The notes under the pieces: model-generated | Seen by the model: the letters and a program-made list of their open reading frames with translations, nothing else | Told to the model about the DNA's origin: nothing | Databases searched by the model: none | Source: Pedobacter sp. FW305-3-2-15-E-R2A2 | Lineage (GTDB): Bacteria > Bacteroidota > Bacteroidia > Sphingobacteriales > Sphingobacteriaceae | NCBI RefSeq assembly: GCF_038446955.1 | Contig: NZ_CP151803.1 | Location: 868,001 to 932,000, forward strand | Length of the DNA: 64,000 nucleotides | Reading direction: 5' to 3' | Shown: positions 1 to 8,090 of the stretch, piece by piece | Layout of the letters: every line of letters begins with the position of its first letter | How positions within the stretch are numbered: position 1 is the stretch's first letter | Translations under genes and position numbers: made by a program

Positions 1-80
1 TAATGATGAAATATATTTAATTATTGGGACCTATCTATGAGGGCTGTATTTTTAGCGGCAAAAGTAAAATAGTCGTTAAG

Positions 81-118
81 AGCGCAGTTGAAATTCCCAA
101 TTCAGCCGTGCTTTTTTT
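81..118 (+). terminator. rho-independent terminator of an upstream gene
   Basis: The arms AGCGC-A-GTTGAA and TTCAGC-C-GTGCT pair around an 8-base loop, with one A/C mismatch and two G-T pairs, and run straight into seven T residues. It probably ends a plus-strand gene that finishes just left of the window. Confidence 0.6.
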
Positions 119-391
119 GTTAAATTCAGGTGTTCATCTGATTGGTTTTATGATTTTTTATCTGCCCGGTATAATTGTTCTAAAAGGCTGATTGGTAGCG
201 CGCTCGCTTTCCTGATCCACATAGTGTTAGATTTACACCATCTACCCACAATAAATTATCTTCCGGTAAATGTAGATTCAATAAGAATAATGTTGTTGAA
301 AATGAGTTGTTTAGCTGTATTTTTTCGGAATGTTGCTCTGATCCTGGTCGTAGTTTTTTGTCAAAAATTAAGTATACTAAATTAATAATTA

Positions 392-399
392 TATATTTG
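392..399 (+). promoter_or_regulatory. possible sigma-A -7 element (TATATTTG)
   Basis: Exact match to the Bacteroidota -7 consensus TAnnTTTG. No TTG was found at the usual 17-23 base distance upstream, so support is partial. If used, the transcript would begin near 406 and carry almost 300 bases of structured leader before adk. Confidence 0.35.
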
Positions 400-650
400 C
401 AACCTCAAAAGGATTTTACCTGTTTTGAACTTTATTACAGGTAATTGGATCTAAATCAATCCTCAGATAACCTCTGAAATCAGGTTGATTTAAAGCCAAA
501 TCCTCTAGGAAATAGTCAACAAAACAAAAGGCTGGTTTTGAAGACTGCAAAGATTTTATGGTTTTATACCTTTTTTGTTTATCCGGTGGATTTACCGGAT
601 TATAATTTAAGGGCTAAAGTCATCTGATTAATTAGACTAAACAAAAAACC

Positions 651-687
651 AAAGCCTTACAGCCAATGTAGGAGGCTTTCTAATTTT
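651..687 (+). terminator. hairpin just upstream of adk (attenuator or terminator)
   Basis: AAAGCCT at 651-657 pairs with AGGCTTT at 673-679, with an inner TACA/TGTA pairing, followed by CTAATTTT. It ends 21 bases before the adk start codon, so it could be the terminator of a separate small transcript or a leader element of adk. Confidence 0.4.
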
Positions 688-700
688 AAAGACAACCCAA

Positions 701-1270
701 ATGCTAAATTTTGTTCTCTTTGGCCCACCGGGTGCAGGCAAAGGCACTCAATCTCAGAAATTGATCGATCAGTATCAATTGATTCACATTTCAACAGGTG
801 ACCTTTTTAGGGCTCACATTAAAAATCAATCACCATTAGGCCAGAGAGTAAGTGAGCTAATCGCAGATGGACAATTAGTTCCGGATGAAATTACCATTGC
901 CATGCTGGAAGAAGAAGTGGATAAAAACCCTGGAGCGAAAGGCTTTATTTTTGACGGTTTCCCACGTACTGTTCCTCAGGCGGCTGCTTTAGATGAGTTT
1001 CTGGAAAGTAAAGGCAGTTCCATTGCAGGTGTAATTGCTTTGGATGTTGATCAGGATGAATTGACCAAACGTATCGCACAACGTCAGTTGGAAACCGGTC
1101 GTGTGGATGATCAGGCAGATAAATTGCAAAAAAGAATTGACGAGTATTTTAGCAAAACAATTCATGTTTTGCCTTACTACGAAGCACAAAACAAACTAAG
1201 TAAAGTAAATGGAATTGGTAAGATCGATGCCATCTTTGCAGAGTTGTGTGAAGTAGTAGATAAGTATTAG
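701..1270 (+). CDS. adk: adenylate kinase
   Basis: Adenylate kinase converts ATP plus AMP to two ADP in the cytosol and balances the adenylate pool. The 189-residue protein starts with MLNFVLFGPPGAGKGT, which gives the Walker A loop at residues 8-16. It also has the AMP-binding stretch HISTGDLFR and the FDGFPRT motif, both diagnostic of the family. Its length fits the short form without an extended zinc-binding lid, as usual in Bacteroidota. The start is the first ATG that leaves the Walker motif at its normal distance. obg follows after 87 bases, with a terminator hairpin between them. Certain as to family. Confidence 0.97.
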   Translation: MLNFVLFGPPGAGKGTQSQKLIDQYQLIHISTGDLFRAHIKNQSPLGQRVSELIADGQLVPDEITIAMLEEEVDKNPGAKGFIFDGFPRTVPQAAALDEFLESKGSSIAGVIALDVDQDELTKRIAQRQLETGRVDDQADKLQKRIDEYFSKTIHVLPYYEAQNKLSKVNGIGKIDAIFAELCEVVDKY

Positions 1271-1309
1271 TTTTATAATAGGATTAGATCCTGATCTCAT
1301 CAGGATAAC

Positions 1310-1341
1310 AAAAGCCTGGCTTTTAAGTCGGCTTTTTTATT
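1310..1341 (+). terminator. rho-independent terminator after adk
   Basis: AAAAGCC (1310-1316) pairs with GGCTTTT (1330-1336), and the right arm runs into a T-rich tail. It ends about 17 bases before the obg start, so obg may need read-through or its own promoter. Confidence 0.6.
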
Positions 1342-1357
1342 TTAAAAAAAGAAGGTT

Positions 1358-2362
1358 ATGTCGCAAGGTTCAAATTTTGTAGATTATGTTAAAATATGCT
1401 GTCGCTCCGGCAAGGGAGGGGCAGGTTCTGCACACTTGCATCGTGATATACGCACTTCTACGGGTGGACCGGATGGAGGTGATGGCGGACGCGGTGGACA
1501 CATCATCCTGAAAGGTAACTCCCAATTCTGGACTTTACTCCACCTGAAATATCGTAAGCACATCATCGCACAGGATGGTCAGCCGGGTTCCAGTGGGACC
1601 TCTTCCGGTAAGTTCGGTAAAGATGAAATCCTGGACGTACCCCTGGGAACCATTGCTAAAGATGCGGAAACAGGAGAGGTGCTTTTCGAAATTACGGAAG
1701 ATGGAGAGACAAAAATCCTGACTGCAGGTGGTCGTGGTGGGCTTGGAAACTGGCACTTTAAAACGCCAACATTGCAAACACCCCGCTTTGCACAACCCGG
1801 AGAAGCCGGTAAGGAAGAGTGGATGGTCCTGGAGCTAAAAGTACTTGCAGATGTTGGTCTGGTAGGCTTTCCAAATGCAGGGAAATCAACTCTACTTTCT
1901 GTCCTTTCTGCTGCCAAACCGGAAATCGCAGATTATCCTTTTACCACCTTAGTTCCCAACCTTGGGATCGTATCTTATCGTGGTGGTAAGTCATTCGTAA
2001 TGGCTGATATCCCCGGAATCATTGAAGGAGCTTCTAAAGGTAAGGGTTTAGGATACCGCTTTTTACGTCACATTGAAAGAAATTCAGTCCTCCTGTTTAT
2101 GGTCCCTGCGGATACGCACCGGACAATTACAGAAGAATATGCCATCCTTAAAGCAGAGCTTCAGGATTACAACCCGGAACTGATGCAAAAACCTCATCTC
2201 CTCGCCATCACTAAATCCGATATGCTGGATGAAGAGCTGGTTGCGGAAATGAAGAAAGAATTGCCAAAAAATATTCCAGCCATCTTTATTTCTTCTGTAG
2301 CCCAAAAGGGATTAACAGAATTGAAAGATATGCTTTGGGAGTCGATTAACAGCGAAGCCTAA
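1358..2362 (+). CDS. obg: Obg/CgtA family GTPase
   Basis: Obg is an essential ribosome-associated GTPase linked to 50S assembly and the stringent response. In the 334-residue protein the glycine-rich N-terminal Obg fold covers about residues 1-160, with repeated Gly patches such as [12 protein letters not shown]. The G domain follows: G1 GFPNAGKST at 170-178, G3 DIPG at 217-220, and G4 as TKSD near 285-288 instead of the usual NKxD. The long C-terminal extension of some Obg proteins is absent. The pairing with adk is common in Bacteroidota. The start ATG follows GAAGGTT, a weak purine-rich stretch. Confidence 0.96.
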   Translation: MSQGSNFVDYVKICCRSGKGGAGSAHLHRDIRTSTGGPDGGDGGRGGHIILKGNSQFWTLLHLKYRKHIIAQDGQPGSSGTSSGKFGKDEILDVPLGTIAKDAETGEVLFEITEDGETKILTAGGRGGLGNWHFKTPTLQTPRFAQPGEAGKEEWMVLELKVLADVGLVGFPNAGKSTLLSVLSAAKPEIADYPFTTLVPNLGIVSYRGGKSFVMADIPGIIEGASKGKGLGYRFLRHIERNSVLLFMVPADTHRTITEEYAILKAELQDYNPELMQKPHLLAITKSDMLDEELVAEMKKELPKNIPAIFISSVAQKGLTELKDMLWESINSEA

Positions 2363-2370
2363 AATATAAG

Positions 2371-2416
2371 AAGACCTTTCCTCTATACCTATATGGCAGA
2401 GGAAAGGTCTTTTAGC
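2371..2416. terminator. bidirectional terminator between obg and a GNAT gene
   Basis: A perfect 14-base inverted repeat, AAGACCTTTCCTCT (2371-2384) and AGAGGAAAGGTCTT (2398-2411), has T residues on one side and A residues on the other. The genes converge here, and the hairpin overlaps the stop codon of the GNAT gene. Confidence 0.8.
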
Positions 2417-2868
2417 TTTTTCTGCATACAGATGCTACTCTCTACATTCTCATACTGACCGTAGTTCGGAATCACTTCATAACCCAGTTTCTGATAAAGG
2501 ATTACTGCTTCCTTCTGTTTATTTCCGGTCTCCAGAATACAGGTGTCATATTTAAGTTCATTTGCCCAGATCTCCAGCTGTTCCAGGATCTTTTTTGCAA
2601 TTCCCTGCCTGCGGAAGTCAGGATGAACAAACATCCTTTTGATTTCCATGGTCTCTTCTCCGAATTCTTTTATTGCACCGCAACCTACTGCATTCCCGTC
2701 TATATAGGCTACAATGGCATGTTTTATCGTGTCAGTTTTATTGAATTGTGCAAAAAAGGCCTGATCTTCTCCATTGTTGGCACTGAGATCCTCGTCTAAA
2801 AGAGCGATTAATTTTCTGAAATCCAGGTGTTCCGGATTTGTCCTGCTAATGTGTATGCTCCTATTCAT
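2389..2868 (-). CDS. GNAT family N-acetyltransferase
   Basis: Predicted acetyl-CoA-dependent N-acetyltransferase of 159 residues; the substrate is unknown. The acetyl-CoA pyrophosphate-binding motif is clear: MFVHPDFRRQGIAKKILEQL, with the R/Q-x-x-G-x-A core at residues 86-91. The C-terminal half has the usual alternating beta-alpha pattern and the segment ILYQKLGYEVIPNYG, typical of motif B. The gene stands alone on the minus strand, converges on obg through a shared terminator, and is upstream-flanked by a methyltransferase in the same direction 67 bases away. It could be a small-molecule or protein acetylase; the sequence does not tell which. Confidence 0.85.
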   Translation of the reverse strand: MNRSIHISRTNPEHLDFRKLIALLDEDLSANNGEDQAFFAQFNKTDTIKHAIVAYIDGNAVGCGAIKEFGEETMEIKRMFVHPDFRRQGIAKKILEQLEIWANELKYDTCILETGNKQKEAVILYQKLGYEVIPNYGQYENVESSICMQKKLKDLSSAI

Positions 2869-2935
2869 AATTTATTTATTTACTAAATGAATGTCTGTTG
2901 AATAAATCTATACTAAGGGATGAGGATGTTCTGGA

Positions 2936-3841
2936 TTAGTTAATATATGGATTTTTAGGGATGTTTACGATTTTATAGCCATCATTTTTAAGGTCTGTTA
3001 ATTGTTTTTCATCAGGACTCTCTTTAAATACAATCGCCGATAGCACTTGCCCCGGAATGATCTTCAATTTTAAAAGAACGTCGAGAAATGATTTTTTGAG
3101 ATAAATGGACCTGAATTTTTTATTTTTCATATTTGCTTCCAATGCCTCAGCCCCGCTAAAATAGAAATTGGGGTTGATCTTTTTAAATGCAACCACGGGA
3201 AGGTTTAATCCCGCGGCGAATTTTTCAAACTCACGCTCTGATACTTTATAGACAAAGTTCCCAACAGGCTCGTAAGAAAACCTGTTTTTCCAGATCGAAG
3301 AACCTAGATTATTTTTGATCGCATTCAGGCTGTTCACCATGAACAGGAGCAAGGGCATTTTTGAAATGGGGTCCTGTGGTTCAATCACGACAATCCCTTT
3401 TTTGGATACCCTGATCATTTCGTATAAAGCCGAATAGGGGCGTGGGAAATGGTGGTAGGACTCCTTGCAAAGCACGAAATCATAACTGTCATCTGTAAAG
3501 GATAGCTTTTCCGCATTTTCAGAGCGAAAATCATTTACAATACCTTCCTGATGTGCAATGCTGAGGAAATCTGTATTGAGATCGCTCGCAGTCGCTTTAT
3601 TTCCGTTTTTAAGAATATAGCGTGCATCAAAACCATAGGCATCACCAACGGTAAGCCATTGTTGATCCTTATTCTTTAGTAATGGATTCAGGCAATCGAA
3701 AAACAGGCTTTGAAGCCATGATCCTATGCTGCTGGAATCTTCATATCTGCTTTTCTTAAAATAGTCGGATTTAGCTTCCGGCGTAGGAAACTTTTCGTTG
3801 TACCATTTTTCATGAAGCTCATAGCTTTCTTTATGAAACAT
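2936..3841 (-). CDS. class I SAM-dependent methyltransferase
   Basis: 301-residue protein of the Methyltransf_11 type. Motif I is the degenerate LTVGDAYGFDARY near residues 63-75, in place of the usual ExGxGxG. An acidic residue for the ribose follows in ASDLNTDF (near 85-92), and the post-II region is DFVLCKESYHHFPRP, which resembles the L-HH-F stretch of small-molecule methyltransferases. The C-terminal third has hydrophobic stretches (PLLLFMVNSL) and no known domain. Acceptor substrate unknown. The context, a GNAT gene downstream and a divergent peptidase upstream, gives no pathway. Family call good, function open. Confidence 0.8.
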   Translation of the reverse strand: MFHKESYELHEKWYNEKFPTPEAKSDYFKKSRYEDSSSIGSWLQSLFFDCLNPLLKNKDQQWLTVGDAYGFDARYILKNGNKATASDLNTDFLSIAHQEGIVNDFRSENAEKLSFTDDSYDFVLCKESYHHFPRPYSALYEMIRVSKKGIVVIEPQDPISKMPLLLFMVNSLNAIKNNLGSSIWKNRFSYEPVGNFVYKVSEREFEKFAAGLNLPVVAFKKINPNFYFSGAEALEANMKNKKFRSIYLKKSFLDVLLKLKIIPGQVLSAIVFKESPDEKQLTDLKNDGYKIVNIPKNPYIN

Positions 3842-4134
3842 TATGTATTTGTGGATTAATCTATATCAAATTTAAGTTAAAAATTTTCTGACTGAAAAGG
3901 AGTAAATGTTAAATTGTGTTAATATTTTGTGCCTTATTTTACTAAAACCGTTTAATTAATTAGGGTTGAGGATCGGGGCGCGATATTTGCCTTAACAATA
4001 AAATTCTATGGATGAAAGATGAAGTTGGCAGGTAAAATATTATCTTTCAAGACTCAGCAATTTAAAGAACCGGAGTACAATAAAATTAATAAAAATAGAT
4101 GGCTTTATCGCCAATAAAAAACAAATACAATCTA

Positions 4135-5712
4135 ATGAAAAAATGTTTGGTAATCCTTTTCGTATGCTTGAGCAGCATCGGTTTCGCACAGGAAAAATAT
4201 TGGCAGCAAGAAGTCAGCTATACGATCGACGTAGCTTTGAATGATCAGGCAAAAACGCTTAAAGGCTCGGAACAGATTGTTTACAAAAATAACTCGCCCA
4301 ATACGCTTGATTTTATCTGGTTCCACATTTGGCCGAATGCTTATAAACAGGAATCTACCGCCTTATTTCAGCAATTAAAGAACGATACGAGCAGGGTCAA
4401 GAAAATGGAAAAATACAGCTATGGTAGTATTGATGGCCTAAATTTTAAGGTAGACGGGAAGACTGCGCTTACAGAGGCACACCCCAATCCTCAGTATATC
4501 GACATCATTAAAGTAAAGCTGGCTACACCCTTAAAACCAGGAGCATCTGTGAACATCTCTACAGACTTCAATGTTAAACTTCCTTCCTACTTCTCGAGAT
4601 CAGGTTTTGCAGATGGAGAGTTTATGGTGTGCCAATGGTATCCGAAACCGGCGGTATTTGATAAAGATGGATGGCATGAATTCCCTTATCTGGATATGGG
4701 GGAGTTTTATAGTGAATATGCTTCCTTTAAAGTGAACATCACCCTTCCTTCTGATTATGTGGTAGGGGCTACAGGTGTGTTGCAGAATGCGGATGAGCTG
4801 AACGCTTATAAAACGATAGGTGCAAAAAATGCAGCGAACAGAACGGGGACACCTGCATTGTATCAACCAAAAGATAAAGGGCTGAAGAAATTAACTTATG
4901 AAATCAATAATGTTCCTGATTTTGCCTGGTTTGCAGCCAAAAACTTTGTCATCCAATACGATACCGCAAAGTTAGCTTCGGGAAAAACAGTGGATGCCTT
5001 TACGTATTACCACAATAAGAAAGAAACTTTATGGAGCAACAGTATCGACTATGCAAAAGATGCGGTAAAGCATTACAGCAAATGGATTGGAGAGTACGAG
5101 TATCCGGTGGTTCAGGTGGTAGAAGGTCCGGCAAATAATTCAAGCGGTGGGATGGAGTATCCTACCATCACTTTGATTACCAGCCCGGATGCAAAAAAAG
5201 AAACATTGGATGCCGTAATTGCCCATGAAGTTGGTCACAACTGGTTTATGAGCATGCTGGGAAGCAACGAAAGAAAACATACCTGGCTTGATGAAGGTCT
5301 GAACAGCTATTTTCAGTTCAGATATGAAGCAGAAAAATACAGGTCCAATTCCTTATTTGGAGAAGGAATTCCTGCACAGATTAAACAATTACCAGAACCC
5401 GAATTCTCTTCCAGAATTTATCAGGTGATGGGCTCTATTCCCATGAAGTCGGCTATTGAGACCCCTGCAGATAAATTTTCCAGCTCTGACGAATACGGAC
5501 TGATCTCTTATGTCAAAACAGCCTTATGGTTACATATTCTGGAAAGTGAAGTGGGCAGGGAAAAAATGGACAAAGCTTTTCAACACTATTTCAGCTTATG
5601 GAAAAATAAACACCCACAGCCGGAAGATCTGAAAGCGGCATTTGAGGAATCCTTAGGCGTTAATCTCGATGCTTATTTTAAACTCTTAAATACAGAAGGC
5701 AGCTTTAAATAA
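4135..5712 (+). CDS. secreted M1 family (gluzincin) metallopeptidase
   Basis: Zinc aminopeptidase-type enzyme, exported. I start it at the ATG at 4135 and not at 4099, because the protein then begins with a clean signal peptide (MKKCLVILFVCLSSIGFAQ). The 525-residue product has the zinc site HEVGH at 364-368 with the third ligand E387 in TWLDEG, exactly 18 residues later. The exopeptidase-like motif GGME lies at 338-341, replacing the GAMEN of classical M1 enzymes. Likely periplasmic or surface peptide degradation. A terminator hairpin follows. No neighbour suggests a specific substrate. Confidence 0.9.
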   Translation: MKKCLVILFVCLSSIGFAQEKYWQQEVSYTIDVALNDQAKTLKGSEQIVYKNNSPNTLDFIWFHIWPNAYKQESTALFQQLKNDTSRVKKMEKYSYGSIDGLNFKVDGKTALTEAHPNPQYIDIIKVKLATPLKPGASVNISTDFNVKLPSYFSRSGFADGEFMVCQWYPKPAVFDKDGWHEFPYLDMGEFYSEYASFKVNITLPSDYVVGATGVLQNADELNAYKTIGAKNAANRTGTPALYQPKDKGLKKLTYEINNVPDFAWFAAKNFVIQYDTAKLASGKTVDAFTYYHNKKETLWSNSIDYAKDAVKHYSKWIGEYEYPVVQVVEGPANNSSGGMEYPTITLITSPDAKKETLDAVIAHEVGHNWFMSMLGSNERKHTWLDEGLNSYFQFRYEAEKYRSNSLFGEGIPAQIKQLPEPEFSSRIYQVMGSIPMKSAIETPADKFSSSDEYGLISYVKTALWLHILESEVGREKMDKAFQHYFSLWKNKHPQPEDLKAAFEESLGVNLDAYFKLLNTEGSFK

Positions 5713-5741
5713 AGCGAATTCCCACAGAATGTGGAAGTAAA

Positions 5742-5776
5742 ACGACCGTTGTTATCGACGGTCGTCTTGTTTTTAC
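5742..5776 (+). terminator. rho-independent terminator after the M1 peptidase gene
   Basis: ACGACCGT (5742-5749) and ACGGTCGT (5758-5765) form an 8-base stem with loop TGTTATCG, followed by CTTGTTTTT. Confidence 0.75.
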
Positions 5777-5900
5777 CGAATTTTTGAACGTAAACCACTG
5801 CTCAGTTCCTGGTTCTTTTCTGTTCTTTTCCTGATCGGTTTTTCTTTGTGCTGCAGCTTTTATTTTTCCAACTTTGTAAGTTGCCCTATGCCGGTCTTAT

Positions 5901-6026
5901 ATGATATCTTTACAGCGAATCAATTTTTTAGAGGGAAACTTTGTTAAAATAGGAGATACCGATGTCCTGATCGGACAAACGCATAAAGAAATTTTAATGA
6001 AAAGGTGGAACTATAAAGAAGGATAG
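5901..6026 (+). CDS. small ORF upstream of the MocR-like regulator (41 aa, hypothetical)
   Basis: An ATG-initiated ORF of 41 codons ends 11 bases before the start of the MocR-type gene, in the same direction. The peptide begins MISLQRINFLEGN and contains GDTDVLIGQTHKEIL. It has no signal peptide, no membrane segment and no family I recognise. The spacing would allow co-transcription as a leader ORF, but a chance ORF in an intergenic region cannot be excluded. The rest of 5713-6037 holds only the terminator at 5742-5776. Confidence 0.25.
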   Translation: MISLQRINFLEGNFVKIGDTDVLIGQTHKEILMKRWNYKEG

Positions 6027-6037
6027 CAGTTTAAAAG

Positions 6038-7474
6038 ATGCAGAAATATCGATACGAAGAAATTGCGGAAGAGATGGAATCCAGTATCCTGGAAGGGCGA
6101 CTAAAACCAGGACATAAACTTCCTTCTGTCAGAGCCCTGAAGCTGAAGTATAACATTGGTCTGAGTACTGTTCAGAATGCTTACGAATACCTGATGATAA
6201 AAGGATTGGTTGCAAGCATCCCTAAGTCGGGATATTATGTAGCCGGGTCTAAAGGGAGCGATAAGGAAAGGCAAAAAACGTTGAAAGCACCTGCAAGGAT
6301 TGTGGTTCATGATGCCATTTTTAAAAACAATTTATCGGTCATCACTGCTCATGCTGATCCCCAAAAAAAACACAGCATTACCGAATTTAATGTAGCGGCT
6401 CCAGGCGAATTTTTTATTCCCCAAAAGTTACTCCTCAGGACCATGCAACAGGTGATTAGGGAAAAAGGAGTCGGGCTGCTCAAGTATTATCCTTCCAACG
6501 GTTCGGAGCTTTTAAAAGAACACCTTGCTAAACGGGCAACACTGTACCACAGCCGGTTTACTGCGGAGGAATTGATCATTACCGATGGGGCGATTCAGGC
6601 CTTTTACATTGCACTGGCTTCGGTAACTGTTCCGGGGGATGTGGTGGCAATTGAAAGCCCCTGTATATTTTCAATTCTGGAAGTGGTAAAAAATCTGAGA
6701 CTGAAAGTGATAGAAATTCCCGTTCATGCGGGTTCAGGATTTGATGTGGCATTTCTGAAGCGGGCAACAGAACAGACCATGTTAAAAGCGATTGTTCTGA
6801 CGCCAAATTTCCACAATCCTACAGGAACATTAATGGCTGATGCGGATAAAAAAGAGTTGTTAGCGATTGCACAATCCAGGGACATTCCGATCATCGAAAA
6901 TGATGTTTTCGGCGACCTTAACTTCTCCGGTAACCGGCCTTTGAGCATCCAGTCTTTGGACGATAGCGGTCTGGTAATGACCTTCTCTTCCTTCTCCAAG
7001 ACGCTTGCTCCCGGAATCCGGCTGGGCTGGCTCTCTCCGGGGAGATTCTTTAAACAGGCAGAACAACTCAAATTCTCCCTGGGAAGTACGGTTTCTCCGA
7101 TTTATCAGGAAACCATCGCAAAGCTGCTGGCCTCTAGTAGTTACGACAGGCATGTCAGGAAATTCCGGATTCAGCTGGCTGCGCAGTCCTACCATACGAT
7201 CAACCTGATCTCAGCATTCTTCCCTGAAAATACCCGGATCACACCGCCGAAAGGTGGCTATAGCATCTGGCTGAAGATGGAAAAGAAAGTCAATATGAAA
7301 TTGTTTTATAAACATTGTGAGCAAAACGGTATCCGCTTTACGCCAGGATCTGCCTTTTCTTTCAGCAGCGTTTTTGAACAACATCTCAGAATTATATTTG
7401 CCAATAAGTATACGGTACAAAGGGAAGAAATGTTAAAGCTTGCTGGTAAAATCGCCCAGGACTGTATCCCTTAG
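6038..7474 (+). CDS. MocR-type (GntR wHTH plus aminotransferase) transcriptional regulator
   Basis: 478-residue PLP-dependent regulator. Residues 1-70 are a GntR winged helix (LPSVRALKLKYNIGLSTVQN, then GLVASIPKSGYYV). Residues from about 110 form a fold-type I aminotransferase domain. The PLP-binding lysine is K321 in SSFSKTLAPGIRLGW, and FHNPTGT with ENDVFGDL supply the other conserved cofactor contacts. MocR regulators usually control vitamin B6, amino acid or transport genes, often a divergent or adjacent one. Here the nearest candidate is the downstream GNAT gene, 73 bases away. Enzymatic aminotransferase activity is possible but less likely given the DNA-binding domain. Confidence 0.9.
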   Translation: MQKYRYEEIAEEMESSILEGRLKPGHKLPSVRALKLKYNIGLSTVQNAYEYLMIKGLVASIPKSGYYVAGSKGSDKERQKTLKAPARIVVHDAIFKNNLSVITAHADPQKKHSITEFNVAAPGEFFIPQKLLLRTMQQVIREKGVGLLKYYPSNGSELLKEHLAKRATLYHSRFTAEELIITDGAIQAFYIALASVTVPGDVVAIESPCIFSILEVVKNLRLKVIEIPVHAGSGFDVAFLKRATEQTMLKAIVLTPNFHNPTGTLMADADKKELLAIAQSRDIPIIENDVFGDLNFSGNRPLSIQSLDDSGLVMTFSSFSKTLAPGIRLGWLSPGRFFKQAEQLKFSLGSTVSPIYQETIAKLLASSSYDRHVRKFRIQLAAQSYHTINLISAFFPENTRITPPKGGYSIWLKMEKKVNMKLFYKHCEQNGIRFTPGSAFSFSSVFEQHLRIIFANKYTVQREEMLKLAGKIAQDCIP

Positions 7475-7513
7475 ATTTTCATATTCTGCACCTGTCTCTT
7501 ATTTTAAAGCGCC

Positions 7514-7521
7514 TAATTTTG
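7514..7521 (+). promoter_or_regulatory. possible sigma-A -7 element for the GNAT-like gene
   Basis: TAATTTTG matches TAnnTTTG and lies 26 bases before the ATG at 7548. No clear TTG -33 element was found. Confidence 0.35.
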
Positions 7522-7547
7522 AGGCCATTATTACAAGCTATTTTAAT

Positions 7548-8090
7548 ATGGACAATCGCATTAAAACAAAATTTACCGTTGCTTCTGAAGAAGGAATAGC
7601 GGTGTTACAATATCTTGGAGAAACCCGCGGGTATGAAAAATATGGCGCATTACTGAATGAAGAACAACTCGCTGATTACTTGTTTGATCAATATAACCGG
7701 GATACCATCATCAGTAATTTAAACACTTTTTCTAATCAATTGATTGTCGTTTATAAGGAGGAGAAACCTGCCGGATTTGCCTATCTGACTGGCAAAGGAG
7801 CGGTTCCAGAGCCCTTTTCTGGCCGGCGCGTCTTTCATCTTGGTGCTTTCGAAATACTGAATGCTTTTAAAGAAAGCGAAGTCATGGATGCGTTGATGGA
7901 AAAATGTATGATAATTGGCAAATCTTATGATGCGCTGAAGCTCATGGAGAAGGCAGATGAGACAGATATGATCGCTTTTTATGAGAAATATGGTTTTCAT
8001 CAAAGAGCATCAGAGCCGTCAGTTATTGCTGGGGTATCTTTTCCTTCACTGGTACTGATCCGGGAAAACAACCGGACTATTTCCGGTTGA
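7548..8090 (+). CDS. GNAT-like acetyltransferase (degenerate motif A)
   Basis: 180-residue protein when started at ATG 7548 (MDNRIKTKFTVASEE). A longer in-frame reading would begin inside the preceding regulator gene, and a -7 promoter match sits between, so I prefer the shorter form. GNAT character rests on the fold pattern: QLIVVYKEEKPAGFAYL as the central beta strands and DMIAFYEKYGFHQR as motif B. The acetyl-CoA loop is poorly conserved (FHLGAFEILNAFKESE instead of RxxGxG/A), so activity is uncertain. Its tail overlaps the 3' end of the convergent MFS gene by 14 bases. Confidence 0.65.
   Translation: MDNRIKTKFTVASEEGIAVLQYLGETRGYEKYGALLNEEQLADYLFDQYNRDTIISNLNTFSNQLIVVYKEEKPAGFAYLTGKGAVPEPFSGRRVFHLGAFEILNAFKESEVMDALMEKCMIIGKSYDALKLMEKADETDMIAFYEKYGFHQRASEPSVIAGVSFPSLVLIRENNRTISG

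Larger units (their letters stand above)
1..700. other. non-coding leader region before adk, rich in inverted repeats
   Basis: No open reading frame with protein-like character was found on either strand. The stretch holds a likely terminator at 81-118, a 17-base tRNA-like fragment at 194-210, a sigma-A -7 match TATATTTG at 392-399, and then five inverted repeats (416-444, 453-491, 514-546, 581-600, 651-679) running up to adk. A 31-codon hydrophobic ORF at 290-385 has nothing to support it. The upstream gene itself lies outside the window. Confidence 0.6.

Noticed and set aside
290..385. 31-codon hydrophobic ORF in the lead region
   Set aside because: No conservation evidence, no initiation context, and it overlaps a region dominated by non-coding structure.
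4099..4134. Upstream ATG for the M1 peptidase
   Set aside because: It would place 12 polar residues ahead of a clean signal peptide beginning at ATG 4135.
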